Shown here in pieces: positions 1-7,232 of a stretch of 12,454 bases of DNA; positions within the stretch are counted from its first letter, which is position 1; every line of letters starts with the position of its first letter. This DNA comes from an uncultured Sutterella sp. (GTDB lineage: Bacteria > Pseudomonadota > Gammaproteobacteria > Burkholderiales > Burkholderiaceae_F): NCBI GenBank assembly GCA_905202595.1, contig CAJKSP010000055.1, positions 1-12,454 on the forward strand. The letters are read 5' to 3'. Both the position numbers and the translations under genes were made by a program. The notes under the pieces were generated by a model. That model made no database searches and was not told where the DNA came from. It worked only from the letters and a program-made list of their open reading frames with translations.

Positions 1-23
1 TGAAAGTAGGTCATCGCCAGGCT
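1..23 (+). rRNA. rrf: 5S ribosomal RNA, 3' end only
   Basis: The first 23 bases read as the end of a 5S rRNA. The stretch GAAAGTAGGTCATCGCCAGG matches the usual helix and the 3' closing strand, in which GCCAGGC pairs with the 5' TGCCTGGC. This resembles the 3' end of proteobacterial 5S genes as I know them. A strong hairpin terminator follows within about ten bases, as expected at the end of an rRNA operon. The rest of the gene and the operon lie left of the window. The exact last base is uncertain by one or two. Confidence 0.82.
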
Positions 24-33
24 CCCCATTGAA

Positions 34-68
34 GAAAGCCCCGCAGCACGTTGTGTTGCGGGGCTTTC
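34..68 (+). terminator. rRNA operon terminator hairpin
   Basis: GAAAGCCCCGCAGCAC (34-49) pairs with GTGTTGCGGGGCTTTC (53-68). This gives a 16-bp stem with one G-T wobble and a three-base loop. The T-run is short and lies inside the stem, so termination would rest mainly on the very stable GC stem. It ends the rRNA operon and isolates htpG from rRNA transcription. Confidence 0.85.
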
Positions 69-103
69 GCGTATCTGGCGTTTGGACTTCTGCGGATAGC
101 TGC

Positions 104-132
104 CTTGAAAATCAGCTGCTTCGCCCCCATAT
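104..132 (+). promoter_or_regulatory. heat-shock (sigma32/RpoH) promoter of htpG
   Basis: CTTGAAA (104-110) is followed after 14 bases by CCCCATAT (125-132). The RpoH consensus is CTTGAAA, a spacer of about 11-15 bases, then CCCCATnT, so both boxes match almost exactly. Transcription would start near 139-141, giving a 5' leader of about 57 bases before htpG. Heat-shock control fits the product, an Hsp90 chaperone. Confidence 0.88.
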
Positions 133-151
133 CTCCGACTAGTGCAACAAA

Positions 152-170
152 GGACGGCTGCGCGCCGTCC
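152..170 (+). other. hairpin in the htpG 5' leader
   Basis: GGACGGC (152-158) pairs with GCCGTCC (164-170) around the loop TGCGC. The stem of 7 GC-rich base pairs lies entirely in the inferred heat-shock transcript. It ends ten bases before the ribosome binding site GGAGAA (180-185) and does not cover it. It may stabilise the mRNA or tune translation. It is not an obvious RNA thermometer, since the binding site stays free. Confidence 0.55.
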
Positions 171-196
171 GCTTCATTCGGAGAAGAATCACAAAA

Positions 197-2101
197 ATGG
201 CCGCTGAAGTTCATGCCTTTCAGACCGAAGTTGCCAAGCTTTTAAAGCTCCTGGCACATTCGCTCTATTCCAACAAGGAAGTCTTCCTGCGCGAGCTGGT
301 GTCGAACGCTTCTGACGCCATCGACAAGCTGCGCTTTCTCGCCATTACGAAGCCCGAGCTACTCAAGGACGATCCGACGCTTGAGGTCAAAATTCGTGCA
401 GACCGCGATGCGGGCACGCTGACGATTTCCGACAACGGCATCGGCATGACGGCTTCGGAAGCCGCTGATGCGCTCGGCACGATCGCGAAGTCGGGCACGG
501 AAGAATTCATGCAGCATCTGACGGGCGATCAGCAGAAGGACAGCCAGCTCATCGGCCAGTTCGGCGTGGGCTTCTATTCGGCGTTCATCGTGGCTGACCG
601 CGTAGACGTCGTCTCCCGCGCTGCTTCTGCCGGTCCGGACGAGGCCGTGCGCTGGTCTTCGGACGGCAGCGGCACTTATACCTCGGAGCCCGCTCACCGC
701 GACGGCCGCGGCACGGACGTCATCCTGCACCTCAAGGCCGACGACCGCGAATTCCTCGAGGGCTGGAAGCTTCGCGAGACGATCGCCAAGTATTCCGACC
801 ACATCGCCGTGCCGGTGATGCTCTGGACTGAAAAGACCGAAGAGAAGAAGGAAGGCGAAGAGGCCCCGAAGACGACGGGCGCCTGGGAGCAGGTGAATGA
901 TGCGAAGGCGATTTGGACGCTCGCGCCTTCCGAGGTGACGGACGACCAGTACAAGGCCTTCTACAAGCACCTCACCCACGACTATGCGGATCCGCTCTGC
1001 TGGGCGCGCAACAAGGTCGAGGGCGATCTCGAGTACACGACGCTCCTCTACTGCCCCTCGGAAGCGCCGTGGGACCTCTACAACCGCGAAGGCCAGCGCG
1101 GGCTCAAGCTCTTCGTGCAGCGCGTCTTCATCATGGACCGCGCCGAAGCGTTCCTGCCGAACTACCTGCGCTTCATCAAGGGCCTCGTCGATACGAACGA
1201 CCTGCCGCTCAACGTCTCGCGCGAGATTCTGCAGGAAAGCCGCGTGACGGCCAAGCTCAAGAAGGCTGTCGCCCGCCGCGCGCTTGACATGATCAGCAAG
1301 CTCCAGGACGACAAGGACAAGTACCGCACGTTCTGGACGCAGTTCGGCCGCGTCCTCAAGGAGGGCGTCGTTGAAGATCCGGCGAACCGCGACGAGATTC
1401 TGAAGCTCCTGCGCTTCGCCACGACGAAGAGCATCGAGGACGGCTCGAACGAAGCGACGGTTTCGCTCGAGCAGTACCTCGAGCGCGCGCCGAAAGAGCA
1501 GAAGAAGATCTACTTCCTCATCGCCGGCAGCTACGAAGCCGCGAAGAATTCGCCCTACCTCGAGCAGCTCAAGAAGAAGAACGTCGAAGTGATTCTCCTT
1601 TGGGACCGCATCGACGAGTGGATGATGAACGCGGTGACCGAGTTCAAGGATCACGGCTTCGTCTCGGCAACCGCTGCCGACCTCGAGCTCGGCGATCTCA
1701 AGGGCTCCGAAGAGAAGGCCGAGGAGGAAGAGGCGCAGAAGGCGGGCGAAGGCGTCGTCGAGCGTCTGAAGAAGGCGCTCGAAGGCAAGGTGGACGACGT
1801 GCGCGTCTCCACTCGCCTCGTCGATTCGCCCTCGTGCGTCGTCGGCAAGGCCGATCAGATGCTCACGCCGCAGATGCGCCGCATGTTTGAAGCCGCCGGC
1901 CAGCCTGTGCCTGAAGAGCGCTACACGCTCGAAATCAACCCGAAGCATCCGCTCGTCGCGAAGGCGCTCGCCGAAACGGACGAGAAGCGCTTCGGCGAAT
2001 GGGCCGAGCTTCTCTTCCAGCAGGCGCTCCTGGCGGATCAGGGCACGCTTGACGATCCGGCGAGCTTCGTGCGCCGCATGAACGAGCTGCTCCTGCAGTA
2101 A
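197..2101 (+). CDS. htpG: molecular chaperone HtpG (bacterial Hsp90)
   Basis: HtpG is a cytoplasmic, ATP-driven dimeric chaperone that remodels client proteins, often with DnaK. The 634-residue product is close to the usual length (E. coli 624). The N-terminal GHKL ATPase domain shows LRELVSNASDAIDKLR with E33 and N37, then SDNGIGMT (D79, G81, G83), GTIAKSGT, and the glycine-rich lid GQFGVGF (120-126). A charged segment near 213-230 (EKTEEKKEGEEAPK) is the short bacterial linker region. The middle domain carries LPLNVSREILQES, and the C-terminal dimerisation domain is complete. The start is ATG at 197 with GGAGAA 11 bases upstream, and the gene ends with tandem stops TAA TAA. It is a single-gene unit behind an rRNA operon, driven by the RpoH-type promoter at 104-132. 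No key residue is missing. The identification is very secure. Confidence 0.98.
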   Translation: MAAEVHAFQTEVAKLLKLLAHSLYSNKEVFLRELVSNASDAIDKLRFLAITKPELLKDDPTLEVKIRADRDAGTLTISDNGIGMTASEAADALGTIAKSGTEEFMQHLTGDQQKDSQLIGQFGVGFYSAFIVADRVDVVSRAASAGPDEAVRWSSDGSGTYTSEPAHRDGRGTDVILHLKADDREFLEGWKLRETIAKYSDHIAVPVMLWTEKTEEKKEGEEAPKTTGAWEQVNDAKAIWTLAPSEVTDDQYKAFYKHLTHDYADPLCWARNKVEGDLEYTTLLYCPSEAPWDLYNREGQRGLKLFVQRVFIMDRAEAFLPNYLRFIKGLVDTNDLPLNVSREILQESRVTAKLKKAVARRALDMISKLQDDKDKYRTFWTQFGRVLKEGVVEDPANRDEILKLLRFATTKSIEDGSNEATVSLEQYLERAPKEQKKIYFLIAGSYEAAKNSPYLEQLKKKNVEVILLWDRIDEWMMNAVTEFKDHGFVSATAADLELGDLKGSEEKAEEEEAQKAGEGVVERLKKALEGKVDDVRVSTRLVDSPSCVVGKADQMLTPQMRRMFEAAGQPVPEERYTLEINPKHPLVAKALAETDEKRFGEWAELLFQQALLADQGTLDDPASFVRRMNELLLQ

Positions 2102-2160
2102 TAAGGTCAGCCGGCGCAGCCTGACGTGAAGTCGGCGGCGCCAGGCCGTCCCGGATAAGA

Positions 2161-2233
2161 AAGCGGGCGGCAGAGAGCCGGCGCTTCGCCTTCAAGGGCG
2201 CGAGCGCTGCGGCTTCTCTGCCGCCCGCTTCTT
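2161..2233. terminator. bidirectional terminator between htpG and the MFS gene
   Basis: AAGCGGGCGGCAGAGAGCCG (2161-2180) pairs with the strand at 2210-2230, leaving a single bulged T, for a stem of 20 bp. A smaller nested hairpin sits in the loop (GCGC..GCGC, with CGCC..GGGCG inside). CTTCTTTG follows on the plus strand and CTTTCTTATC on the minus strand. It therefore serves both convergent genes, whose stop codons lie 159 bases apart. Confidence 0.85.
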
Positions 2234-2260
2234 TGTCTGGCGCTTCTCCGGCGCTTTGTC

Positions 2261-3520
2261 TCAGGCGTTCAGACGCAGGCGCTCCGCCTCGCTCGGACGC
2301 CGCTTGAGGAGCGCGAGCACGCTCGTGACGCCGAGGGCCGCCGCTGCCGCCCAGGCGATGTAGCCGATTGAAATCGCGTCCATCGAGGCGTTCTGGGCCA
2401 GGCGGCCGACGACGAAGTTCGGCACGCCCGAGCCGATGTAGGCCGTGAGGTAGAGCGCAGCGATCACGCCCGCACGCTCCTTGAGGGTCGCATCCAGAAG
2501 CAGCATCTTGAGCCCGGAGGAGCAGGTTGCGCCGGACATGGCGCCCGTGAGCGCTACGGCGGCGAGGAAGAGCATCGGATGCCCGAAGTGCAGCGCGCCG
2601 AAGGCGCAGACCACCGCCGCAAAGAAGAGCGTGATGATTGCGGGCAGCACTTTCGTCGGATTGAAGCGCCCGATGCAGAGGCCCATCGTCGCATTGGGGA
2701 TGATGAGACAGAGGTAGACGAGTCCGGCGAGGAGTGTGCCCGACCCCTCGAAGACCATGCCGGCCAGACGGGCCGAAAAGCCCTGAAAGAAGCTGCCGAG
2801 CCCCCAGGTGCCGACGAAGCCGCAGGCGGCAATGAAGAAGAGCCGCATGAGGCGCTTGGGCATTGCCACCTTCGGGATGAGCACGGCGGCAAGGGACTCC
2901 GTAGCAAAGGCCATGGTTTCCGTGGAGAGCGCGCAGAGCACGGCCGCCGCGGCGAGAAGCGCCATGTAGGCATGAAAGAGCCCCTCAACCGAAAGCAGCC
3001 CGAGCTGCGGGAGAAGGCCCGCGAGGAGCGTGCCGAGCGAGAGGCCGATGTTGGGGCCGGCCGCCGTCAGCGCGGTGCCGAGCCAGGGGCGCTTCGGCGG
3101 CGCCGTATCCACGACCCAGGCCATGGCGGCTGACGAGGCGAGGCCGCAGGCCAGTCCCTGGAAGAAGCGGGCCGTGTTGAGCGCGGCGACGCTTTGGCAG
3201 TCGGCCAGGAGCCAGCAGGCCAGCGCCGCCCAGGCGAGCGTGATCCAAACCACCGGCCGTCGGCCGAGAAAGTTCGAGAGCCTCGCAAAGAAGACGAGCG
3301 TGAGGATGCAGCCCGCAAAGTACCAGACGACCGTCATGGCAATGGCGCCGTTGTCGAGACCGAGCGTTTCCGTCCAGACCGACATGAGCGGGATGGGCGC
3401 CGCCGAGGTGACGAAGCATGAAATCAGAATGGCGGCGGCGGTAAAGAAAGTGAGAGCGCGCTTCGGAATGGCGTCGCCCGACGGGGCGGCAAGCGGATGG
3501 CGCGCGAACTGCGCAGGCAT
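2261..3520 (-). CDS. major facilitator superfamily (MFS) transporter
   Basis: This is an inner-membrane secondary transporter of 419 residues with about 12 hydrophobic segments, the standard MFS size. The first helix (about 22-48) contains FVTSAAPIPLMSVW. The cytoplasmic loop between helices 2 and 3 has ARLSNFLGRRPVVW, a degenerate form of MFS motif A (G-x-L-a-D-r-x-G-R-R). Helix 4 has the RFFQGLACGLASS pattern common in drug/metabolite proton antiporters of the DHA1 type. The substrate cannot be read from sequence. The frame stays open to 3751, but the extra N-terminus is rich in Pro, Arg and Lys and unlike any MFS leader. I chose ATG at 3518-3520, which puts about 20 residues before helix 1, although its ribosome binding site is poor. 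ATG at 3581-3583, with GGCAGG upstream, is the main alternative. A 14-base palindrome lies 115-128 bases upstream. Confidence 0.85.
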   Translation of the reverse strand: MPAQFARHPLAAPSGDAIPKRALTFFTAAAILISCFVTSAAPIPLMSVWTETLGLDNGAIAMTVVWYFAGCILTLVFFARLSNFLGRRPVVWITLAWAALACWLLADCQSVAALNTARFFQGLACGLASSAAMAWVVDTAPPKRPWLGTALTAAGPNIGLSLGTLLAGLLPQLGLLSVEGLFHAYMALLAAAAVLCALSTETMAFATESLAAVLIPKVAMPKRLMRLFFIAACGFVGTWGLGSFFQGFSARLAGMVFEGSGTLLAGLVYLCLIIPNATMGLCIGRFNPTKVLPAIITLFFAAVVCAFGALHFGHPMLFLAAVALTGAMSGATCSSGLKMLLLDATLKERAGVIAALYLTAYIGSGVPNFVVGRLAQNASMDAISIGYIAWAAAAALGVTSVLALLKRRPSEAERLRLNA

Positions 3521-3634
3521 GGGTGACTGATGGTTGATAGAGGGTAGGGTAGGAAGCGTCTGCCGCTGCTGCCAGCGGCGCATTGGTTTCTGCCTGCCAT
3601 TATCTGCGCTTCCCAGGGAAAAGCGCGGGCCTTG

Positions 3635-3648
3635 GAAAAGCGCTTTTC
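3635..3648. promoter_or_regulatory. 14-base perfect palindrome, candidate operator of the MFS gene
   Basis: GAAAAGCGCTTTTC is a perfect palindrome. An extra half-site, GAAAAGCGC, lies at 3618-3626, 17 bases away centre to centre of the matching halves. It sits 115-128 bases upstream of the chosen MFS start, or about 52-65 bases from the alternative start at 3583. Transporter genes of this class are often controlled by a repressor binding such a site. No regulator gene is adjacent, so the role is inferred from symmetry and position only. Confidence 0.4.
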
Positions 3649-3771
3649 GCCTTTTCCTGCGTTTTTTGCAAGTCGGAGATGGGCTTTCAATTTGAGCATT
3701 CTCGTCTGCTCTAGGTGAAACCGCCCACGCTGGGGGTGGCGTCTGCAGCATTCTGAGCGTAAAGTGAGAGT

Positions 3772-3791
3772 TAAGCGATTGGCGTCGCTTA
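3772..3791. repeat. 7-bp inverted repeat, candidate binding site
   Basis: TAAGCGA (3772-3778) and TCGCTTA (3785-3791) are exact inverted copies around TTGGCG. With no T-run it is not a good terminator. It lies between the divergent MFS and gsiB-like genes, about 250 bases upstream of the MFS start and 570 bases upstream of the gsiB-like start. It could be a regulator site or a small RNA hairpin. Confidence 0.3.
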
Positions 3792-3909
3792 GCCGTTGCC
3801 GGAAGCGTCCCTGATTAAGGAAAGTGCTCCGCAGCGACGGGACGTCAACCTGCTGCGGTCAATCGAGCGCCGGGATCTGTGGCGGCGCTCTTTTCCTGAA
3901 GAGGTTCAT

Positions 3910-3971
3910 GATGACGACGTTCATCCAGCTTTCGCGCACGTACAGCACTTCGACTCGCGAAGCTCGTCATC
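3910..3971 (+). other. long imperfect stem-loop upstream of the gsiB-like gene
   Basis: The right arm (3956-3971) CGCGAAGCTCGTCATC is continuous and pairs with two left segments. GATGACGA (3910-3917) forms the base of the stem. GCTTTCGCG (3928-3936, one bulged T) forms the upper stem. A ten-base internal loop lies on the left side, and the 19-base apical loop is at 3937-3955. About 16 pairs form in all. No T-run follows, so it is not a terminator. If the gsiB-like transcript begins this far upstream, this would be part of a structured leader. Confidence 0.35.
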
Positions 3972-4362
3972 CGTCCAATGCCGGATTCCTCCCGGCTTCT
4001 CCCGCCTGCACGCCTTTCTCCTCCAGGCTTGATCTTTTAGCCTCGCGACACCGCGAGGGCGGTGGCTTCTGAATTTCTTCCGCTCGGCCGATTCCGTCGG
4101 CTTCTGATTGAACGACGCGCGCCCCTCTGGCTTTCCGCCTGATCCGCCGTCTGCTCGCTTCTGAAGCGCCTCCGTCCCGGCCCTGATCCGACGCACCAGC
4201 GCATCGGCTTTCGCCGAAGCAGCTGTTCCGGCGCCGGATGCCTCAACGCATCGATCCCATTGAACAAACCTCCGTTGCGGCGCATGACTGATTCGCGCCG
4301 GGCGGCGCCGCAAGGGGCGCACGCTGCGCCTGCTGCGGCGAGCTAGAGAAAGGCATTCCATC

Positions 4363-5928
4363 ATGACGCGCACCAATTCCAACAAGTTCTTCGGCTTCAA
4401 AGCTTTCGCCGCCGCTGCGGCCGCCGCCTTTGTCGGACTTTCCGGCCTTGCCGCCGACGCCTCCGCCCGTTCGATTACAGTGGGCGTGAATTCGACCTTC
4501 ACGACGCTCGACACGTACAACGCCTCCGATACGCTCTCGAAGAGCGTGGCGAAGAGCTTCTACGAAGGGCTTTTCACGGTTGACAAGGACATGAAGGTGG
4601 TCCCGCAGCTCGCCGAGTCCTACACCGTGAGCAAGGACGGACTCACTTATACGCTCAAGCTGCGCCAGGGCGTGATGTTTGCTGACGGCACCGAATTCGA
4701 TTCTCAGGCGGTGAAGGTCAATCTCGACCGCATGCTCGATCCGAAGAACCGCCTCTCGCGCCGCGGCCAGTACACCGTCATCAAGGAAGTCGTCCCGGTT
4801 GACAAGTACACGGTCAACATCGTTCTCGAGCGCCCGTTCGCCACGATCATCTCGCGCCTGGCCAACGGCACGGTGACGATGGTCTGCCCGAGCGCTATCA
4901 AGGAGGGCAACGGCAACATCGCCTTCGAGCCCTGCGGCACGGGCCCCTACCTTCTGAAGGAATACAACCCGAGCGAGAAGCTCGTGGTCGTGAAGAACCC
5001 GAACTACTGGCAGAAGGGCCTGCCCAAGCTTGACGGCATTACGTGGCTGCCTGTGGTTGAGAACGCGACCCGCGCCGCCATGATCCGCACGGGCGAGGCG
5101 CAGTTCATTCACACCATGCCCGTCGAGCTCATCGACCAGGTTAAGAAGGATCCCAACATCAATGTGATCGTTCGTCCCTCGATTACGATGCGCTACATGG
5201 TCATGAACATGACGAAGAAGCCGCTCGACAACATCAAGGTCCGTCAGGCGCTCAACTACGCGATCAACCGCGAAGCGCTCTGCAAGGTGGCCTTCAACGG
5301 CTATGCCGAGCCGGCGACGGGCGTCGTGCCGAGCAATCTGCCGTTTGCGAAGAAGATGGGTCCGTGGCCCTATGATCCGAAGAAGGCGCGCGAGCTGCTC
5401 GCTGAAGCGGGCTATCCGAACGGCTTCTCCACGACGCTTTGGTCGGGCTACAACAACTCCACGTCCGCCAAGGTCATTCAGGTGCTGCAGCAGCAGTTCG
5501 CTCAGGTGGGCGTCAAGGTGACGGTGCGCACGCTCGAAGCCGGCCAGCGCGTCTCGATGATCGAATCGGTTCCGACGCCAGAGGAGTCGAAGTCGAATCT
5601 CTACTACATCGGCTGGAATTCCTCGACCGATCCGGACTGGGCGCTGCGTCCGATCTATCAGTCGACCAACTGCCCGCCGGTTCTCGCCAACGAGGGCTAC
5701 TACGTCAACAAGGACGTGGACCGCATGCTTGACGAAGCGCTCACTATTCAGGACGACGCGAAGCGCGCGGCCATGTACGACAAGATTCAGGAAACCGTCT
5801 GGAATGATGCGCCCTGGGCTTGGCTCGTCTTTGAAGACAATACGGCTGCGTCGAACAAGAAGCTCAAGGAATTCAACCCGATGCCCGACAGCAGCTTCGA
5901 CTTCTACAACGCCTACTGGGAGGAATGA
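4363..5928 (+). CDS. gsiB: periplasmic solute-binding protein, glutathione/dipeptide type (GsiB-like)
   Basis: This 521-residue family 5 binding protein (SBP_bac_5) captures glutathione or small peptides in the periplasm for an ABC importer. A Sec signal covers residues 1-35, with a basic start, an Ala-rich core (14-31) and cleavage after ASA35. The mature part closely follows E. coli GsiB (512 aa) as I recall it. Shared stretches include FTTLD near 46, DTLSKSVAKSFYEGLF near 56, LAESYTVSKDGLTYTLKLR near 86, LNYAINREAL near 300, and AEPATGVVP and AGYPNGFSTTLW in the C-terminal half. ATG 4363 has AGAAAGG nine bases upstream. The gene is an orphan: a terminator follows at once, and neither the ATPase (GsiA) nor the permeases (GsiC, GsiD) are in the window. 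It may serve a transporter encoded elsewhere or bind a different ligand. Family is secure; glutathione specificity is inferred. Confidence 0.85.
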   Translation: MTRTNSNKFFGFKAFAAAAAAAFVGLSGLAADASARSITVGVNSTFTTLDTYNASDTLSKSVAKSFYEGLFTVDKDMKVVPQLAESYTVSKDGLTYTLKLRQGVMFADGTEFDSQAVKVNLDRMLDPKNRLSRRGQYTVIKEVVPVDKYTVNIVLERPFATIISRLANGTVTMVCPSAIKEGNGNIAFEPCGTGPYLLKEYNPSEKLVVVKNPNYWQKGLPKLDGITWLPVVENATRAAMIRTGEAQFIHTMPVELIDQVKKDPNINVIVRPSITMRYMVMNMTKKPLDNIKVRQALNYAINREALCKVAFNGYAEPATGVVPSNLPFAKKMGPWPYDPKKARELLAEAGYPNGFSTTLWSGYNNSTSAKVIQVLQQQFAQVGVKVTVRTLEAGQRVSMIESVPTPEESKSNLYYIGWNSSTDPDWALRPIYQSTNCPPVLANEGYYVNKDVDRMLDEALTIQDDAKRAAMYDKIQETVWNDAPWAWLVFEDNTAASNKKLKEFNPMPDSSFDFYNAYWEE

Positions 5929-6010
5929 CGGTCTGAAGCCGGCGCCGCTTTGGGGTCGCGGCGCCGAGCTCCCTCCTTCGGGTTTCTCCGCCATGGGCTG
6001 ATTTAAATGG

Positions 6011-6052
6011 AAAGCCTTCCGAACGGCTTCAGGCCTTCGGAAGGCTTTTTTT
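6011..6052 (+). terminator. rho-independent terminator of the gsiB-like gene
   Basis: AAAGCCTTCCGAA (6011-6023) pairs perfectly with TTCGGAAGGCTTT (6036-6048). GGC/GCC pairing extends the stem into the loop. The T-run spans 6046-6052. It lies about 85 bases after the stop codon and before the convergent minus-strand gene. Confidence 0.92.
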
Positions 6053-6083
6053 CGCGTTCGGCGACTGACTGCCGTCAGGCGGC

Positions 6084-6653
6084 CTAGCTGGCATCAAAGT
6101 TGAAGTCGAGGAGGTCTGCCAGCTCTCGGAGGCTTTGGAAGTCAAAGCGATTCTTCTTGCTGTTTTCGAGCGTCCCGCTTTGCCCGTGAACGCCGCAGAT
6201 CCGAAGCGTGCAGCCGTCCCAGCTCGTCATCGAAAATTCATTGGTTTCGGGCGAATAGATCACTTCAGTGAAAAGCCGGCTGCCGCTGCTCATCGGGTCT
6301 TCCGTTTTGATGAGCTGCTGCAGGATCATGCCGGCATCCGAGAGTTCAATGACGTCGTCCGGTTCAAGTCCGAAGCGGCGGCCGAAAGCAATGAAGTCCA
6401 TCTCTTCCCATTCGCGCTCGCCGCTTTCGCGAAGGGAGACGACGGGCGAGGGGCCAAGAAGCGATACGGCGAAGGCGAATCGGCTGCCGTCGGCACGCTC
6501 GGCTTCCAGTTCTTTGCGATAGGCCATCTGCTTGATGCCGCCTTTGGCGAGCAGCACGGCGGCGAGCCAGCCCAGCGCTGTGCCGGCATGGATGCTGAAA
6601 GCGATGTCGCGGATCGCGGCGCGGGGTAAAGAGGGCGTGCGGACTTCTTTCAT
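6084..6653 (-). CDS. hypothetical protein of 189 residues
   Basis: I do not recognise this protein. It starts MKEVRTPSLPRAAIRD. ATG at 6651-6653 is preceded by TTGGAGG five bases away, which makes it preferable to the upstream in-frame TTG that overlaps the binding site. A moderately hydrophobic stretch near residues 17-38 (FSIHAGTALGWLAAVLLAKGG) could be a helix or a weak membrane segment. The rest is soluble and acidic, with two Cys near 147 and 152 (DGCTLRICGVHG), and ends FDFQSLRELADLLDFNFDAS. No signal peptide or known domain is visible. Good codon use and a proper ribosome site argue that it is real. It converges on the gsiB-like gene and has no operon partner. Confidence 0.65.
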   Translation of the reverse strand: MKEVRTPSLPRAAIRDIAFSIHAGTALGWLAAVLLAKGGIKQMAYRKELEAERADGSRFAFAVSLLGPSPVVSLRESGEREWEEMDFIAFGRRFGLEPDDVIELSDAGMILQQLIKTEDPMSSGSRLFTEVIYSPETNEFSMTSWDGCTLRICGVHGQSGTLENSKKNRFDFQSLRELADLLDFNFDAS

Positions 6654-7232
6654 GAGGGCCTCCAAAGAAATCAGAGCAACTCCTGGACGCAGTCGGCGGC
6701 AGGGGAAGGCGCGCTTCTCCGTCCGTCCGGCCCAGGAGAATCAGGGTACGCCGCTATGCGTCATTCATTGACGCTATAGAGCTTGCCGGCCTCGGTTCGG
6801 CCTGCCGCTTGGGTCCGCACTGCCTAAGAGAAGACTGCCGGCGAATCGGACAGCTGAAAAAAGAAACGGCCCTGCGAGGCAGCGCCTGCAGGGCCCAAAA
6901 GGATGTTGAAGCTCATATTCTGCCTAGCTTTCATGGGCGAAAGCAATTGGGTAGTGAAAATACTAGGCGTCGTATACAACTATTTGATCAGGCCTGTCCC
7001 CAGGACAGATGCAGCGAAAGCGGCTTGAAGCGGGAAGGCGGCGCTTCCCTCGTGCATGCAGAACGGGTTTCTTCGTCTAGGAGAGGCGGAGGAGGACAGC
7101 TAATCTGTAAAGAAGGGCGATCGACCCATTGCGCCCAGTCTTGCGCAGCTGGCGCTCCGCTTCCATTTCGACCCGTCAGAGGCCATGCGGATTCTTCGCC
7201 GGGAGTCTGCGCAGGAAGAAAAGGAGAAAGTC
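6654..7232. other. intergenic region upstream of the molybdoenzyme operon
   Basis: I see no protein gene in this stretch of about 580 bases. It should carry the promoter of the hypothetical gene (minus strand) and that of the molybdoenzyme operon (plus strand), but neither can be assigned from the boxes visible. It contains a minus-strand terminator (6857-6895), a hairpin CTGTCC/GGACAG (6994-7008), a hairpin GGGAAG/CTTCCC (7032-7049), and a GTATAC core (6972-6977) of the type bound by some GntR regulators. It is locally less GC-rich around 6900-6990. Confidence 0.5.
6857..6895 (-). terminator. rho-independent terminator on the minus strand with no visible gene
   Basis: Read on the minus strand, GGCCCTGC (6895-6888) pairs with GCAGGGCC (6875-6868). 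The stem continues as AGGC/GCCT with one bulge, for 12 pairs in all around a three-base loop. It is followed by GTTTCTTTTTT (6867-6857). On the plus strand the hairpin is followed by CAAAAGG, so the orientation is clear. No minus-strand coding region ends just upstream of it. Confidence 0.7.

Larger units (their letters stand above)
3521..4362. other. 842-base intergenic region between divergent genes, with several hairpins
   Basis: I see no convincing gene here. The short open frames lack ribosome sites and have compositions typical of shadow frames. What can be seen: a palindrome at 3635-3648, an inverted repeat at 3772-3791, a long imperfect stem at 3910-3971, and hairpins GCCGG/CCGGC (3980-3996), CCTCGCG/CGCGAGG (4041-4058) and GCCGA/TCGGC (4087-4101). 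The hairpins at 3980 and 4087 share a motif of the form GCCG-ATTCC-CGGCTTCT. The promoters of both flanking genes must lie here, but no box pair is good enough to call. Confidence 0.6.

Noticed and set aside
359..1948. Long open frame on the minus strand opposite htpG
   Set aside because: It is a shadow of high-GC coding sequence: no ribosome site, low-complexity Arg/Leu/Ala-rich product, and htpG on the other strand is certain.
3796..4072. Short plus-strand frames between the MFS and gsiB-like genes
   Set aside because: There is no ribosome site, the two overlapping frames cannot be told apart by codon use, and neither product resembles a protein.
4243..5994. 583-codon minus-strand frame opposite the gsiB-like gene
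   Set aside because: Composition is that of a reverse shadow frame. The plus-strand gene has a signal peptide, ribosome site, terminator and clear family match.
6972..6977. GTATAC as a GntR-family operator
   Set aside because: Only the six-base core is symmetric. The flanks do not extend the palindrome enough and no regulator gene is adjacent.
6984..6988. TTGAT, a possible FNR half-site upstream of the molybdoenzyme
   Set aside because: The second half (ATCAA at the right spacing) is absent. A five-base match is expected by chance.
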